From the NCBI GenBank assembly GCA_025917655.1, contig CP084618.1:248001-312000 (forward strand): a stretch of 64,000 nucleotides of DNA. The letters are read 5' to 3'. This document shows positions 11,519-29,249 of the stretch, piece after piece. The position numbers and the translations under genes were made by a program. Numbering within the stretch: position 1 is the stretch's first letter; each line of letters begins with the position of its first letter. The notes below the pieces were generated by a model that had not been told where the DNA came from, searched no databases, and saw nothing but the letters and a program-made list of their open reading frames with translations. Source of the DNA: Chlorella sorokiniana. Taxonomy: Eukaryota > Chlorophyta > Trebouxiophyceae > Chlorellales > Chlorellaceae.

Positions 11519-11632
11519 CATGCATCTGCGCGCACGGCGTCCAAAGTTACAGCGGCCGGCCGCATACATGGGCGGCCGCATACATGTGTGGCCAGCGGCT
11601 GTGACTGTTGGACCCGTGCGCACAGACGCACA
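11519..11632. repeat. Imperfect hairpin 3
   Basis: The left arm 11519-11570 (CATCTGCGCGCACGG, GTCCAAAGTTACAGC) pairs with the right arm to about 11632 (GCTGTGACTGTTGGAC, CCGTGCGCACAGACG). The centre holds two direct copies of GGCCGCATACATG. Confidence 0.75.
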
Positions 11633-11639
11633 CACCGAG

Positions 11640-11663
11640 GTGGCTGTCGGCGCCGACAGCCAC
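11640..11663. repeat. Perfect 24-bp palindrome
   Basis: The 24 bases are identical to their reverse complement, with the half-site GTGGCTGTCGGC. It lies directly next to hairpin 3. Confidence 0.9.
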
Positions 11664-12758
11664 TCACCCAGCAGCGGCGCGGGCACGGCCAGCACAATGG
11701 CGGCCTCGCAAGGCGCTCCTGCTGGCTGCGGGAGTAGGGGGAAGGCGCGGCACGTTTTCAGCGGCGCAGCGCTCGGGGCAAACCCTCCCCTCCTGCAGCA
11801 CACGAAGGCCCCCGCTGGCAGCGCTCACATTGCCTGGATGCCAGGCATCACCAGGACAGGCACCTCGAAGCGCTCGACGCCTGGCAGGCTCCTGCCTGCG
11901 CCCGCGCTCCCTGGTGCTGGTGCAACACATGCAGCGCTCGCCGGAGCGTGGCGGTGGCGGTGGCGGTCGCTGCATGAGCCGCAAGCCGCACACCACGGCC
12001 TCCTGCCCCCACCCCCTGCCCAGCATGTCACGGCATGCCTCCCACAGTAGGCCCACGCCTCCTCAAGGGACCTCCTCCCCTCAAAGGGACGGCCCTGGAC
12101 CCTTGACGAGGCTAGCCTGCTGAGGCAGGCGATCCATGACCTATTAGGCAGGGGCGTGGGGGCAGGTGTGCGGCCCTGCTCTGTGCTCCCAGCTGGTGGA
12201 GAGGGTGGGGGCCCCCAGGACGGCGGGCTGAGCCTTGGACGTGCGTGGAGCAGTTTTAGCTGGATGAAAGGATTTCTGGTGTCGCAAAAGAGCCAGAATT
12301 GCCGCCCTGGTTGACCCCCTGCATGCCCATAGAGCAGCTACCAAGCAGCGCACCCCGCCTCCCAGCAGGTGCCCATGACCAGCTCCGGCCTTCCAAGGCC
12401 AGGGATGTGTGTGGTTGGAGCCGCGACAATGCATTCTTGCGGGCAGGTTCCTGCCGAGGTTGGGGAGGCGTGGCACAACCTGCTCCCACGCTCTGTCCGT
12501 GCAGGCGCCCCGCCGCCGTCGGCAGTAGCTGCTGCCTGCCCCGCCTCCCTCCCTTAGCGCCCTGCACCGCACAGGCCCCCTGCTGCGGCTCTACGCGTTC
12601 TTGCTGGCCTGTCGTTTCACTGAGTACATGACAGGGCTCGCCTGCCAAGTGGAATCGGAGGTACCCTCTTCGGCAAGCCCGCTGCCGGGTATGGGAGCCG
12701 GGCCCGCCCTCCTAAGCGCTGCCGCCTGGGCCACGTTCAGTCTGCCGCGGGGCAGCAG

Positions 12759-12832
12759 AGCCTTCCAGTTGCTCCCTGCCCTGGTTCGTGCTGTTACGAT
12801 ACGAGACACAACGGCGCCGACACCTGCCAGGC
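12759..12832. repeat. Diverged direct repeat, copy B
   Basis: Second copy of the repeat at 10556-10616, with an extra few bases after TGCTGTTACGA. It may be the remnant of a dispersed element. Confidence 0.4.
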
Positions 12833-13458
12833 AGCGCGGAGGGCGCTCGTCGCACAGGGCTGATTGCGGCGCCCACGGGCATCGGGTGCGGCGGCACCCG
12901 CTGCTGAACCGCCGCCTGGCAACAGCAGAGCGAGCGTCTGAGAAACTGATCAGGCACCATGCTGAGCCTTATGCTGGCTCCGTGGAAGCTCTCTTGTGTG
13001 ACACAGGGGCGGAACAGCAACTGAGCGGGCGCTTGGGGGCCAGTCTGCTCGGCGATCGCACAATGGGCACACTGTGCGGGAAGAGAACTAAATGTCGACA
13101 CTCCCTGCCACAGCGTGCTGCGTGCTGCCCTTGAATGGTGTATATGCTTCACTGTGGCGCTCGGCTGTTCCCATTGTCCTGAGCGTTCCGCTCGTGGCGG
13201 CGACTGTCGTCCCAGCTTTTTGCACGGTCCCTCGCTTTCTGCAGCCCACCCTTGCACCGCGGCCGCCGCGCCCCACTCTCCCCGCTTCCCTCCCGGCGAT
13301 CCACCAGCCTTTCGACAGCACCCGGAAGGCCTGCCCAGGCAGTAACAGCGCCCGCAGCAGCTGCCGAACGCCCGTGCCTCACAGCGCGCCCACCTGCCCG
13401 GAGCCTCCGACCCGGTTGCTGCCCGCCACCTGGCCTGCCGTCTTCCCGGGCCAGCGCA

Positions 13459-15397
13459 ATGAAGCGAGCGTGTATAGGTGCGTCCCCGCCGCCGCCCACT
13501 GCTCCTCGCCCTCGCCCTGCCGCGCCTGCTGCCTCGCAGCCCCTTGCCGCCCTGCCGCTCAAGCAGCCTTGCCGCCAACTGTCGCTCGCCGCCGACTCGC
13601 GCTTGCGCCCGCCAGCTGTCTCTGGCCTTCCCCTCGGCACCCCTCACTCCCTGCACCCCTGTATCCCTGCATCTCTCCCCTCCCTCACTCCCTGCACCCC
13701 TCACCCCCGGCACCCCTGTATCCCTGCATCTCTCCCTCCCTTCCTCACCCCTGCACCCCTCCCTTCCGCTGTCAACGCAGTGCACGACTGGGTGAACCTG
13801 GTGCTGGTGCCGCTCATCGGCGCGCTGACGCTGGCTGGGCTGGCGGGGTATGTGGACCCCGCCCACGTCACCAAGGTCTTCCTGGCCTACGTGCTGGGCG
13901 ACTTTGTGTGGGTGGCGCTGCAGGTGGGCCGCCCGTTCGTCAAGGGCATCGTGTAGCTGCTGCCGGGCTGTCGCCTGGGTGTCCGCCTTCCTGGGTGTCC
14001 GCCGCTGGCTGGAGGCCTCTCGGCACGCGCTGGCCAGCCGAGGAAGGCTTGGTTGGGGTTTGCCGTCGCCCTGCACGCCTCTTTGCTGCAGCCTTGCCGC
14101 GCCGGCCACATGCCGCCATGCCGTGGCATTGCTTGCGGTTTTCTTCCTTGCTTCTTCTCGCTCCCTCTCCCCCTTGAACTCCGCCGCACCCCACCCCATC
14201 CGATGCCCCCACGCCCCCTGGCCCGCCCTTTTCCTGCAGCCCGAGGCTGTGCCCTCGCTGCCCACCGTCATCCTGGCGCACCACGCTGTGACCGTGGTGC
14301 TGCTGTGCGTGCCGCTGCGCCACCCCCACCTGCACTGGTACACGTGCGTGGACGGCGCCGTGGAGCTCAACACCTTCTTCCTCATTGCCCGCCGCCAGTT
14401 CCGCTCCCGCGCCCTGCGCAAGGCCTTCAGGTGAGGTGGGGGAGGCGGGGCGCTGGCGCTGCTGCTGGAGAGTGCTGTGTTCTGTCCAACCAGGGAAAAC
14501 GGGCGGCGCTGGTTGCTCAGATTGGTGGCGTGTGCTGGGTGGGGGCGGTGCTTGTTGGGAATATTCCGGGGGGTAAACGAAAGGGCCAGGTGCTGGCGGC
14601 AGGCGCCAGCAAGGGGTGGGAGGGCCCCCAGCCAGCCAGGGGCTCGCAGCCTCCTTGGAGGAGCCCCCCGCTGCACTGCCTGCCCCTTCACCCTCGGACA
14701 TCCCTGCCCCCTTCACTCACCACCACATACCACTACAACACAACAACTCACACCTCCCCCTTCATCTGCCCGCATCCCGCCGCGTGCAGTTGGCTGTACT
14801 GGGCCAGCTTCCTGTCCATGCGCATGGTGCTGTACCCGGCCATGGTGCCGGTGTTCCTGCACGAAATGCGCGCTGTGGAAGGCGCCGCCTGGTGGGAGAC
14901 CCTGGCCTGCGTCGGCTCTCAGGTGAGGCGGCGGCGGCGCTGGGCAGCGGCGGCTGCGGGGCCTTGCCACCGCTGCTGCTGCCACGCTGTGTGCGCGTAG
15001 CGCAGAGGAGCGGAGGGGCGTGGGGTGGTGCAGGCTGTTGGCCAGCTGGTGGAGAGGAGAGGCGTGAAGATGCGGCCAGTCTTGGTGTAGATGCGGCGCC
15101 CGAACTTGCTGCGCTGCTGTGCAGGTCGTGCTGTGCGCTTTCAACGCCGTGCTGCTGGCCCTCAGCGTCATGAACTGGCGCAAGCGGCGTGACGCCGAGG
15201 CCAAGGACGTGCCAGCGGCGGGCGAGGGGCAGACGGGCGGCGGCAAGGCCGCCGGCGCTGCGGCGCCGGCTGGGCTGAAGCAGCGGCGCGGCGTGCAGGG
15301 GGCCCACGGCGGCGATGATGTGGCGCCCTCTGTGAAGGCGGCGAGGGCTGGCAGCGAGGGCGCGCCAGCGCTGGCGCTGAAGGCGCGCGCCGCCTGA
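13459..15397 (+). CDS. TLC-domain (TRAM/LAG1/CLN8-like) multi-pass membrane protein
   Basis: Five exons: 13459-13477, 13781-13923, 14240-14430, 14790-14922 and 15125-15397. They sum to 759 nt, or 252 residues, with no frame break. The tiny first exon (MKRACI) was chosen because its donor AG^GTGCGT and phase fit the next acceptor exactly. Hydrophobic segments include VNLVLVPLIGALTLAGLAGY, VFLAYVLGDFVWVAL, VILAHHAVTVVLLCV, WLYWASFLSMRMVLYPAM and VVLCAFNAVLLALSV. The paired His in LAHH and the ELNTFFLIARR block resemble TLC-domain proteins, which act in ER or plasma-membrane lipid (ceramide, plasmenyl or fatty-acid) metabolism. The C-terminal 70 residues are a polar Lys/Gly/Ala tail. Ceramide synthase itself is less likely because the homeobox-like region and the usual length are absent. 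Exon 1 is the least certain part. Confidence 0.72.
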
Positions 15398-16179
15398 GCT
15401 GCGCCCCCCTCCCTCGCTGACGTGGCGGTCACGCTCTGCCAGCTCGCCGTGCTGAGCCCGGCCTGCCAGCCTGGCCCCCAATGTGCGCATCGCGCCCGAT
15501 GAAGGAATGCTATCACGCCGCCACATAAGGAAGTTACCCGCCCCAAACTTTTGCCCGTTCCTCCCGCCCAGTCTGTCTTCAGGCGGCCGTTTATTTTGCC
15601 TGCTCTGCACACATGCCTCCCATACCATACATGCCCTGCGCCACATTTTGTTTGGGCCCCCAGCCCGCCACCAACACTTTTGCTGCCCGCCTCCCTTCCG
15701 TCGCGCGGGCCCCGCCGCCCCCGCCGCTGTGTGAATCCACGTCATTGCGCCCCTCCAGGGCCCTCTTTTAAGTATTCAGCCTCTGCATGTGCCCTGCCTG
15801 CCCTACCTGTCCCGCCGTATATACCTTTTGCAGCGCCGCTGCGGCGCAGGCGCCCCTTGCCCCGCGGGCCCCTTCTGCCACAGGCCCACACCTTGCAGCG
15901 ATTTCCAGCAGACTCGGGCGGTTTGGGTTCCCCCGCCAACCTGTGAATCAACCTTGCTGAGTGCTCACAACAGTGTCGGGGGACCCAGGGGGCGCGTCAC
16001 AGCGGGGCCAAAATGCGCAAAAGGCGGCGCGCCCAGCAGCCGAGCGCCTGCCCGGGCCGCCGGCTGGCCGCTCCTGTTGCTGGGCCCGGCGGCGTGGACA
16101 GGCCGCACTGGCAGGCGAGCACGGCGGCAGCCGGGCGTCGGCGCGGGCGGGGCGGGCGGTTGCCGCGCGTCGAGCGCCC
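15398..16179. other. Intergenic region between convergent 3' ends
   Basis: This is the 3' flank of both the TLC gene (+) and V-ATPase E (-). It is pyrimidine-rich on the + strand. I see no gene and no clear TGTAA signal. Confidence 0.6.
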
Positions 16180-18618
16180 TCACGCCTGGGTTGGCGCCGC
16201 CCCGAACAGCAGCGCACGCAGCGCCGGCAGGTTGGCCTGGTAGGTGATGCGCAGGCGGTCGTCCAGAGTGTTGGAGCACACAATGCGGCCGTCCGCCGAA
16301 GTGACCACCACGCCGCCGCAGCTGAGAGTAAGGCAGTGGAGGGGCCGGGGGAGGGGCGGGCGTCACTAGAGTGTGTGTGGGGGTCAATGCTGTGTGTGGG
16401 GGTGGGGGGGGGGGGGGTGGGGGCCCCGGCTGAAGGGTGAAGGCGCGGTGGAGGCACCGACTTGGGGAAAGAAGGCGAGTGTCAAAGCGAGACGGTGGGG
16501 GATGCAGGAGTGGGTGGGGAAACAAGAGGTGCGGCCTGTGCAGCGCAGCGTTGAGGACTAGGGAGGGTGCACCCTCCACGCCGCTCGGCGCCCCGGGGCC
16601 AGCTGTCTGTGCCCGCCCCGCACCGCCCTCACCACGTCAAACACGCGCACACACAACCCCACCGCCTGCCCCTCACCAGCTCTGGAACTCGTCGTCCTGG
16701 GTGTGCTTGCCCGGCTTGGGCGGCGGCGGCAGCGGGTGGGCGGCGTCCAGCTCGGCAGAGGGGCGGGCGCGCCGTACACCTGTTGGTACTTGGCCTGGGC
16801 GGGGCGGGGGGGGGGGCGCGCGCAGAGACATGGCGACTTGAGGCGCACTGAAGTGTGATGCGCAGGAAGGTGCGAGCGAGAACGAGATTCCCGGGGGCTG
16901 GAAGGGAAGCATGAAGCGGGGAGGAGACACCGCGAGAAGGCATGCCCACTGAGAAACCGGCCCTTGAGGCGCGGCCCGCAGCCCCGGGCCTGCAGCAGCA
17001 GCAGCGAGGGGGCGGCGCTGCCAGGCGCCCCCTGCACAGCACAGCCAGCGCCGCGCGGCCCACGCGCCGCCGCACCTGCGCCGCCGCCAGCGCGTCGCGC
17101 ACCAGCTGCGCGTCCACCTCGCGGCAGCGCACCAGGGCCTTGGGCTCCTCCAGCTTGCGCAGCGCCTGGGGCCAAGCGAGGGGGAGGGAGGAAGAGCACT
17201 GGTATTGGAGGGAGCACGCAAGGCCGGGCAGAGCCGCAGCGCACACCTGACCGCACCCCAACCGCGCTGCACCGCCCCTGCCAACCACCGCACCCGAGCC
17301 ACAAGCACCCACCTCCACCCACCTCCAACCGCCGCGCCCCACCCAATCACCCCCATTACAAGCACTCACGCCCCCACCCAATCAATCCCCCCACCCACCC
17401 ACACACACACACGCGCACCTGCACCAGCAGGTCTGTGAGCAGGCGGCCGTAGGCGGCCTTGTCCCCGACAGCGCCGCCAGCCGCGCAAACGCCTCGTGCA
17501 GCAGCACCTGTACCGCCTCCTCCCGCGCCTGCAGCACCCGGATGCGGCTCTCGTTCAGCTGCTTGCTGAACTCCACCTGCAGGGTGGGAAGGGGTGGGTG
17601 GGGTGTTCAAGGCCAGACGATGTTTGCGAGGGTAAGGGGGGGGGAGTGCGCATGGTGCAGGGTGGAAATGTACAGCAAGGGGCGGAGGGCCAACCTCGGA
17701 AACTTCCACGAGCACATGCCTGCCACGCTGATCTGGGCAGCAGTGCAACGCAGCTGGCCCGCCGCCTGCGCTGCTGTGAGGCTGAGGGCCGCGTGGCGGC
17801 GGCGCCCGCGCAGGCCCCCGCACCTTCTTCTTGACCTGGATGGTCCCCTCCCGCCGCTCGTACTCCTTCTTGATGCGTGCCTTCTCCGCCTCCAGCAGCT
17901 GCCAGCCAGGGACGGTGTAAAGAGAGGGATGGGGGTGTGCTGGCGTCGAGAGAGGGAAGAGGCCGGGAGGGAGAGGTCGAGCCTCGGCGCCCAGCTGGCA
18001 CCCCCGTCCCCAGCAGCAGCGCCAGCACCCACCTGCAGCTTTGTGATGTTGAACTCCTCCTCGGCAGACACCCCTATTTCTGCCGCCTTCTCCTCAGCCT
18101 CCTGCCGGATGAACCTGCAGAAGAAAGCCATGTGCGGGCGCAAGTGGGCGGTGGGCGAGGAGAAGATTTGTGGGCTGCGCGGGGAACTCTGCTGGCCCCC
18201 AGATGCACAGGCTGCTCGCTCACATGACCATCTGGTTGATGGTCTTTGACACCTGCAAGGCAGGCAGGAGAACAGGGGAGGCAGCTCAGCGCAACAGCGG
18301 CGGTGGTGAACGGGCGCCGAAGGTGCAACCCGCACCCTGTGCGCTGTGCACCGCGGGCCGGTCGGATGACATCGTGAACGGGCCAGAGACCGGCAGGGCA
18401 GCAACCCGCAGCAGGCGAGGAACTCGCTGCTAGGGTGTCCTCTGGCGGGGCAGGCAATGAAGGCACCTGGCTGAGCGTCCAGGAAATGAAGCACCACAAT
18501 AGCTCTTCCATGGCGCACGCAGGCCCGGCAGACGCTCAAAGCAAGGGCACGAGTCAGCGGGCAGCGATCGTGTCGCTTGCAGAGCCGAGCGCACCTCTGT
18601 ATCGTTCATCCTGGCCAC
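16180..18618 (-). CDS. VMA4: V-type H+-ATPase subunit E
   Basis: Subunit E forms the peripheral stalk (with G) that holds V1 against V0 in proton-pumping ATPases of vacuole and endomembranes. Eight exons: 18595-18618, 18224-18252, 18033-18114, 17824-17898, 17419-17576, 17076-17165, 16677-16794 and 16180-16321. Spliced, they read MARMNDTE-VSKTINQMVMF-IRQEAEEKAAEI, SAEEEFNITKLQ, KKEYERREG, FSKQLNESRIRVLQAREEAV, KAAYGRLLTDLLVQ, EEPKALVRCREVD, KYQQVYGAPAP, and finally GGVVVTSADGRIVCSNTLDD and YQANLPALRALLFG. This is the complete family pattern. Two frame breaks occur in short runs, at 17463-17466 and 16760-16763; adding one base to each makes the sum 720 nt, or 239 residues, the usual length. A second Met three codons on (MNDTE) is the conserved family start. 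Confidence 0.95.
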
Positions 18619-19761
18619 TACTGCTCCCTACAAGCCTCCTGGCACGGCGGGTGGCTGCGTCCGACGCCTAAAACCCCAGCTAGCGAGGGCTCTTCCTGAT
18701 CTGCCGCAGCTGCTGGGCTGAAGGAGGAAGCCAAGCGATGAGGGCGCGCAAGAGGATGCCAGGATCGGCATGGGAAGGGCGGCAAAAAGGTTGTGCGCCA
18801 TCAGGCAGCGCAGCGTGCGGGCCCTGCCGCCGTGCCGCCCTGGCTGCTTTTCGCCACGGTGTCTGCTCAGATTCACTCCCACGCTCAGATGGGAAGACGT
18901 GCAGCCCGGATGCGCTAGAAACTTTGGGGCAACAACCCAAGAGCCCCAGTTGCATTGCATCGCGCGTATGCTGCCCCGCCCTCGACACCCGCCCCCTCCC
19001 ACCCCACTTCCTACTTGCGCTCCGAGGTGGTTCAAGAGAAGGCTGTTACAGGGGACGACGGAACTTCCCGACGCGCGTGTGCTGTTCCCAGCAGCCGGCT
19101 TCACTTGGGAGCCAGGCAGGGGCACACGGCTGGGCAGCTGCAGCCGGGCCACCGAGGCCCGCCCTAAACTAACAGAGCAAAGTTGGAAAAAGAAGAGCCC
19201 GGCCATGCGTTTGGCAAGGGAGACAATGCAACATGACGACACGAAGGAGCGAAACAGTGCAGGGGCATGCAGCAACATCGGCTGCAACCGCCCTGGGGCG
19301 GGTGCGGCCGCTCACATGCGCAGGAGGTTTCAGCCGTGCAGCGAGTCGAGCGGCGGCGCAGTGCAAACTGGGAGCCAGTTGGCTGGGGTAAGGAACACAG
19401 GCGCGAAGGGGGCAGGGGCGGGAGGGGGCTGTGCACGGATGAATATGCAGGGGGAAGGCCACGTGCAGCCTTGCCCAGACGGATGGGATGAGGATGCAAA
19501 CGAAATGCTTCGAATCTAAGACGAATCCAGACAGGGGGAGTAATCATGGGTGGGCAGGGGTGAGGAGCAAATTGGACCGTTGGGCAGGGGTTCACAAGGC
19601 GGGCGGTGCCACGCCATCAGCTTAGTAAGAGGGTTTGTCGACGGTTTGACAGAAGTGCGTGGGCGTCCCAGTGGGGTGCATCGTGTCAGGTTGCGGCGCG
19701 AGGGCGCCCAAAAGAATGGTGGAGGGCACATAGCGAGGTCAGGCAACGCGACAGGGCCAGC
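18619..19761. other. Intergenic region: V-ATPase E promoter and 3' flank of the repeat protein gene
   Basis: It lies upstream of the V-ATPase E start and downstream of the next gene's stop. I see no domain-bearing frame and no repeat. The longer frames here have no conserved sequence and no splice support. Confidence 0.6.
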
Positions 19762-21756
19762 CTACAGGCGGTGGGCGCCTCCGTAGTAATACGATGTCAG
19801 CGGGCGGCGCCCGCAGACTGCAGGCGGCGGTGGGAGGCGCCGCCGTAGTAGCCGCCGTAAGAAGCCAGGCCGCGGCCGCGGCCCAGGCCAGCGCCCGCAG
19901 ACTGCAGGCGGCGGTGGGAGGCGCCGCCGTAGTAGCCGCCGTAAGAAGCCAGGCCGCGGCCCAGGCCCAGGCCAGCGCCCGCAGACTGCAGGCGGCGGTG
20001 GGAGGCGCCGCCATAATAGCCGCCGTAAGAAGCCAGGCCGCGGCCCAGGCCCAGGCCAGCGCCCGCAGACTGCAGGCGGCGGTGGGAGGCGCCGCCGTAG
20101 TAGCCGCCGTAAGAAGCCAGGCCGCGGCCCAGGCCCAGGCCAGCGCCCACAGACTGCAGGCGGCGGTGGGAGGCGCCGCCGTAATAATAGCTGCTCAGGC
20201 GTCGGGTCTGCGGCAGGGGCAGGTTGGGGGCAGGGATCAAACATCGCCTCCAAGAGCCACCAGACACGCAGGACTTAAAGGAATGCGAGGCGGCACTGGG
20301 GCGCAGGTGTAAACCAGGTGCGGGCCGCCAGGGGCACACCCATCGCCAGCTTGCAGAGACAAAGCGATACAAGGCAGTCGCAGCAGGGTGCGGGGACGCT
20401 CACACGTCACAGAAAGAGAGCAGCAGGCATGCAACACAAACGCACCGAGCCGTAGTAACCGTAGCTGGCCAGGGTGCGGCCGGCGGCGGCGGCGACGCTC
20501 ATCAGGCGGCGGCCGGGGGCGGCGGGGCCGTAGCCGTAGTAGCCGCTGAGCTGGCGGCCGTGGCCGGTGGGCTGCAGCGACTGCAGGCGGCGGTGCGTGC
20601 CAGCGCCGTAGTAGTAGCTGCTCAGGCGACGGGTCTGCGGGGAGGAAAGGCCCACAGGGGGAGGGGAGGGGGCACAACGATCAGAAACGCTTTTCAGGTG
20701 AGCAGAAGCTGAGCAGCTTGCACTGCTGCGCAGAGGCGAGATGAGGCGGCTGCAAAGCCGCAAGCTGACCTGCAAGGCATTCAAGCTGCAGCACGGGGCA
20801 AGGCGGCTGCGCTTTGGGATCACCACAGCAACCGCAACACTGGCAGCGGCGGCTGGCCGGGGGCTCAGGCTCACCGTGCCGTAGTAGCCGCCGCCGTAGC
20901 CAGCCAGCGTGCGCACAGCGCCGCCAGACAGGTGAGTGGGGAGGGGCACGGCGGCGGCCTCCCACACGCCAAACAGGCGGCGGGCGCTGGCGCCCAGCAG
21001 GGTGGGGCGGGCCGGCAGCGCGGCGAGGCGGCGGGCGGCCTGCAGGCAAGCACGTGCCAGCGGGGGCAAGCCGTGTGGTGAGAGACGTGTTGTTGGAGGG
21101 AGGCAAGAGGGTTCCAGCAGGCAGGCAGGGGCGTGGCACCAGCCGCAGAGGCAGGCACAGGGGGCCGCCGGGCACGCGGCGGGCGGGCGGGGCGGGCAGA
21201 GAGAGATCTGGCTGCTGCCGAGAAGGGGGCACTTCAGCAGGGTCCTCGGAGCGCCGAGCAACTGCCGACTGGCCCACAAACGCCCCCACAAGGCCCACCT
21301 GGCCGCGGTAGTAGCCGCCGTAGGTCTGTAGGCGGCGGGAGCCGTAGCCATAGTAGGGGCTAGCCGCGGCAGCAGGCACAAGGGAGGCGGCGGCCAGCAA
21401 CAGGACAAAGGCCTGCGGGGAGCGGGGGCGGGGAGGGTCGGGCACCGTTCGCGGACACGTCCATGACACGAAAGGACGATGAAAACGCTGAGAAATGGCT
21501 GCAGCGGGGCTCGGACTCGGCCCAGCGCGTGGCCCAAGTTCAAGCATTGGGGCGGTGCAGCAGCCCGGGGCAGCGCTTGCAGCGCCAGGTGCGCATCGCA
21601 CATGGTCCTTCATGCATACATGTGGCTGTGCGTGGCCCCAATTGGGGCAGAGGGGCCGTCCGGGGTGGGTGCACTGGAGGTCCGCATGTAACTGCAGGAG
21701 GCGGCCGCCACAGCTCCTCTCACCTGCCACATCGCACACCCGCTGTGCTGCACCAT
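19762..21756 (-). CDS. Secreted Gly/Tyr-rich repeat protein with multiple RRL motifs
   Basis: Five exons: 21724-21756, 21299-21412, 20875-21039, 20446-20634 and 19762-20207. Exon 1 (MVQHSGCAMWQ) joins AFVLLLAAASLVPAAAAS to give a typical signal peptide. The mature part is rich in Gly, Tyr, Ser and Ala, with RRL at intervals: SRRLQTYGGYYRG, ARRLFGVW, TRRLSSYYYG, HRRLQSLQ and GRRLMS, then five 28-residue units containing HRRLQSAGAGLGLGRG and LASYGGYYGGAS. The last repeat runs into a TGA at 19797. One extra base near 19798-19810 would instead give LTSYYYGGAHRL and a stop at 19762, which matches the repeat better and totals 315 residues. No enzyme domain is visible. It could be a structural cell-wall or matrix protein, or a precursor cut at the Arg-Arg sites. 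I know no named family. Confidence 0.75.
19813..20232 (-). repeat. Five tandem 84-bp coding repeats
   Basis: Copies start at about 19813, 19897, 19981, 20065 and 20149 (period 84 bp, 28 residues). They differ at only a few bases, mostly in the Gly-Leu-Gly-Arg segment. Confidence 0.9.
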
Positions 21757-22319
21757 TGTGGTGGGTCGAGTGCCCGTGGATGAGTGCCTTGGGTCGAGAG
21801 GAAGCAAATCGACGCTCGCGTTATTCAATGTGAAAGAGGGCGGTCCGGCGGGGTTGTGAGGATTTGAAAAGCACCCTGTGTGCCCGTGGGAATTGGTGGG
21901 ATCGGTGGAAGGGCGAACGGCGTGGCCAGCAGGGAGACCAAGGCGGCCTCGAGTGTGAGGAAAGGAGCCTGCTGCGGGTTCGCAGCAGCCACTTCTCGGA
22001 CTTGATCCCGCCACGCGCTTCTAGGGCCTCCCTGCGCCGTGGTACTTTGGTTAGAGGAGCAGCAAGGCCTGGGCGGGTGTCGAGGCACGCGGCAACTACT
22101 CTGCTGGGAGTCTGGGCCTTGGCTGCCCTGTGTCTCCCCGAACATCTTCTACGTGCACAAAACAGCATTACAAACAAGAATAGCCGCTCATACAATGGAG
22201 CAATGCAGTGGGTGTAGAGCCGCCGCCGCCGCCGCCGCCGCACGGAGGGCATCGGCAGCTCCTGCGGCCGCATCATCTTTGCGCTCGGCGGCAGGCGAGC
22301 ACCGAATCACGACAGATCG
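21757..22319. other. Intergenic region: promoter of the repeat protein gene and THIC 3' flank
   Basis: No supported gene. It should hold the promoter of the secreted repeat protein (minus strand, reading away to the left) and the THIC 3' UTR. Confidence 0.55.
22168..22172 (-). terminator. Candidate TGTAA polyadenylation signal for THIC
   Basis: TTACA on the + strand reads TGTAA on the minus strand, the chlorophyte poly(A) signal, about 150 nt past the THIC stop. Confidence 0.4.

Positions 22320-29249
<6,930 letters not shown>

Larger units (their letters stand above)
10181..13458. other. Gene-poor intergenic region rich in fold-back sequences
   Basis: No reading frame here shows a domain, a consistent exon series or a conserved motif. 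The content is several imperfect inverted repeats (listed separately), a short tandem CCCCTTGCGCTGC pair near 10438-10474, and two diverged copies of a direct repeat. The left end is the 3' flank of the methyltransferase gene. The right end is the upstream region of the TLC-domain gene. Confidence 0.7.

Noticed and set aside
13088-13321. Upstream Met at 13092 as the TLC gene start
   Set aside because: It gives a hydrophobic start, but I found no donor in matching phase before the next exon. The Met at 13459 fits donor and phase exactly.
12712-14691. 659-residue minus-strand open frame
   Set aside because: It is Arg/Ala/Gly-rich, has no domain, and lies antisense to the TLC exons. High GC content alone keeps such frames open.
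16180-18618. V-ATPase E as a pseudogene
   Set aside because: Two frame breaks exist, but all domains, splice sites and spacing are intact, the breaks are in short runs, and corrected length is exactly in frame.
19813-20232. Regular repeats considered as a CRISPR array
   Set aside because: There are no unique spacers: the whole 84-bp period is repeated and encodes protein. The setting is a eukaryotic nuclear gene.
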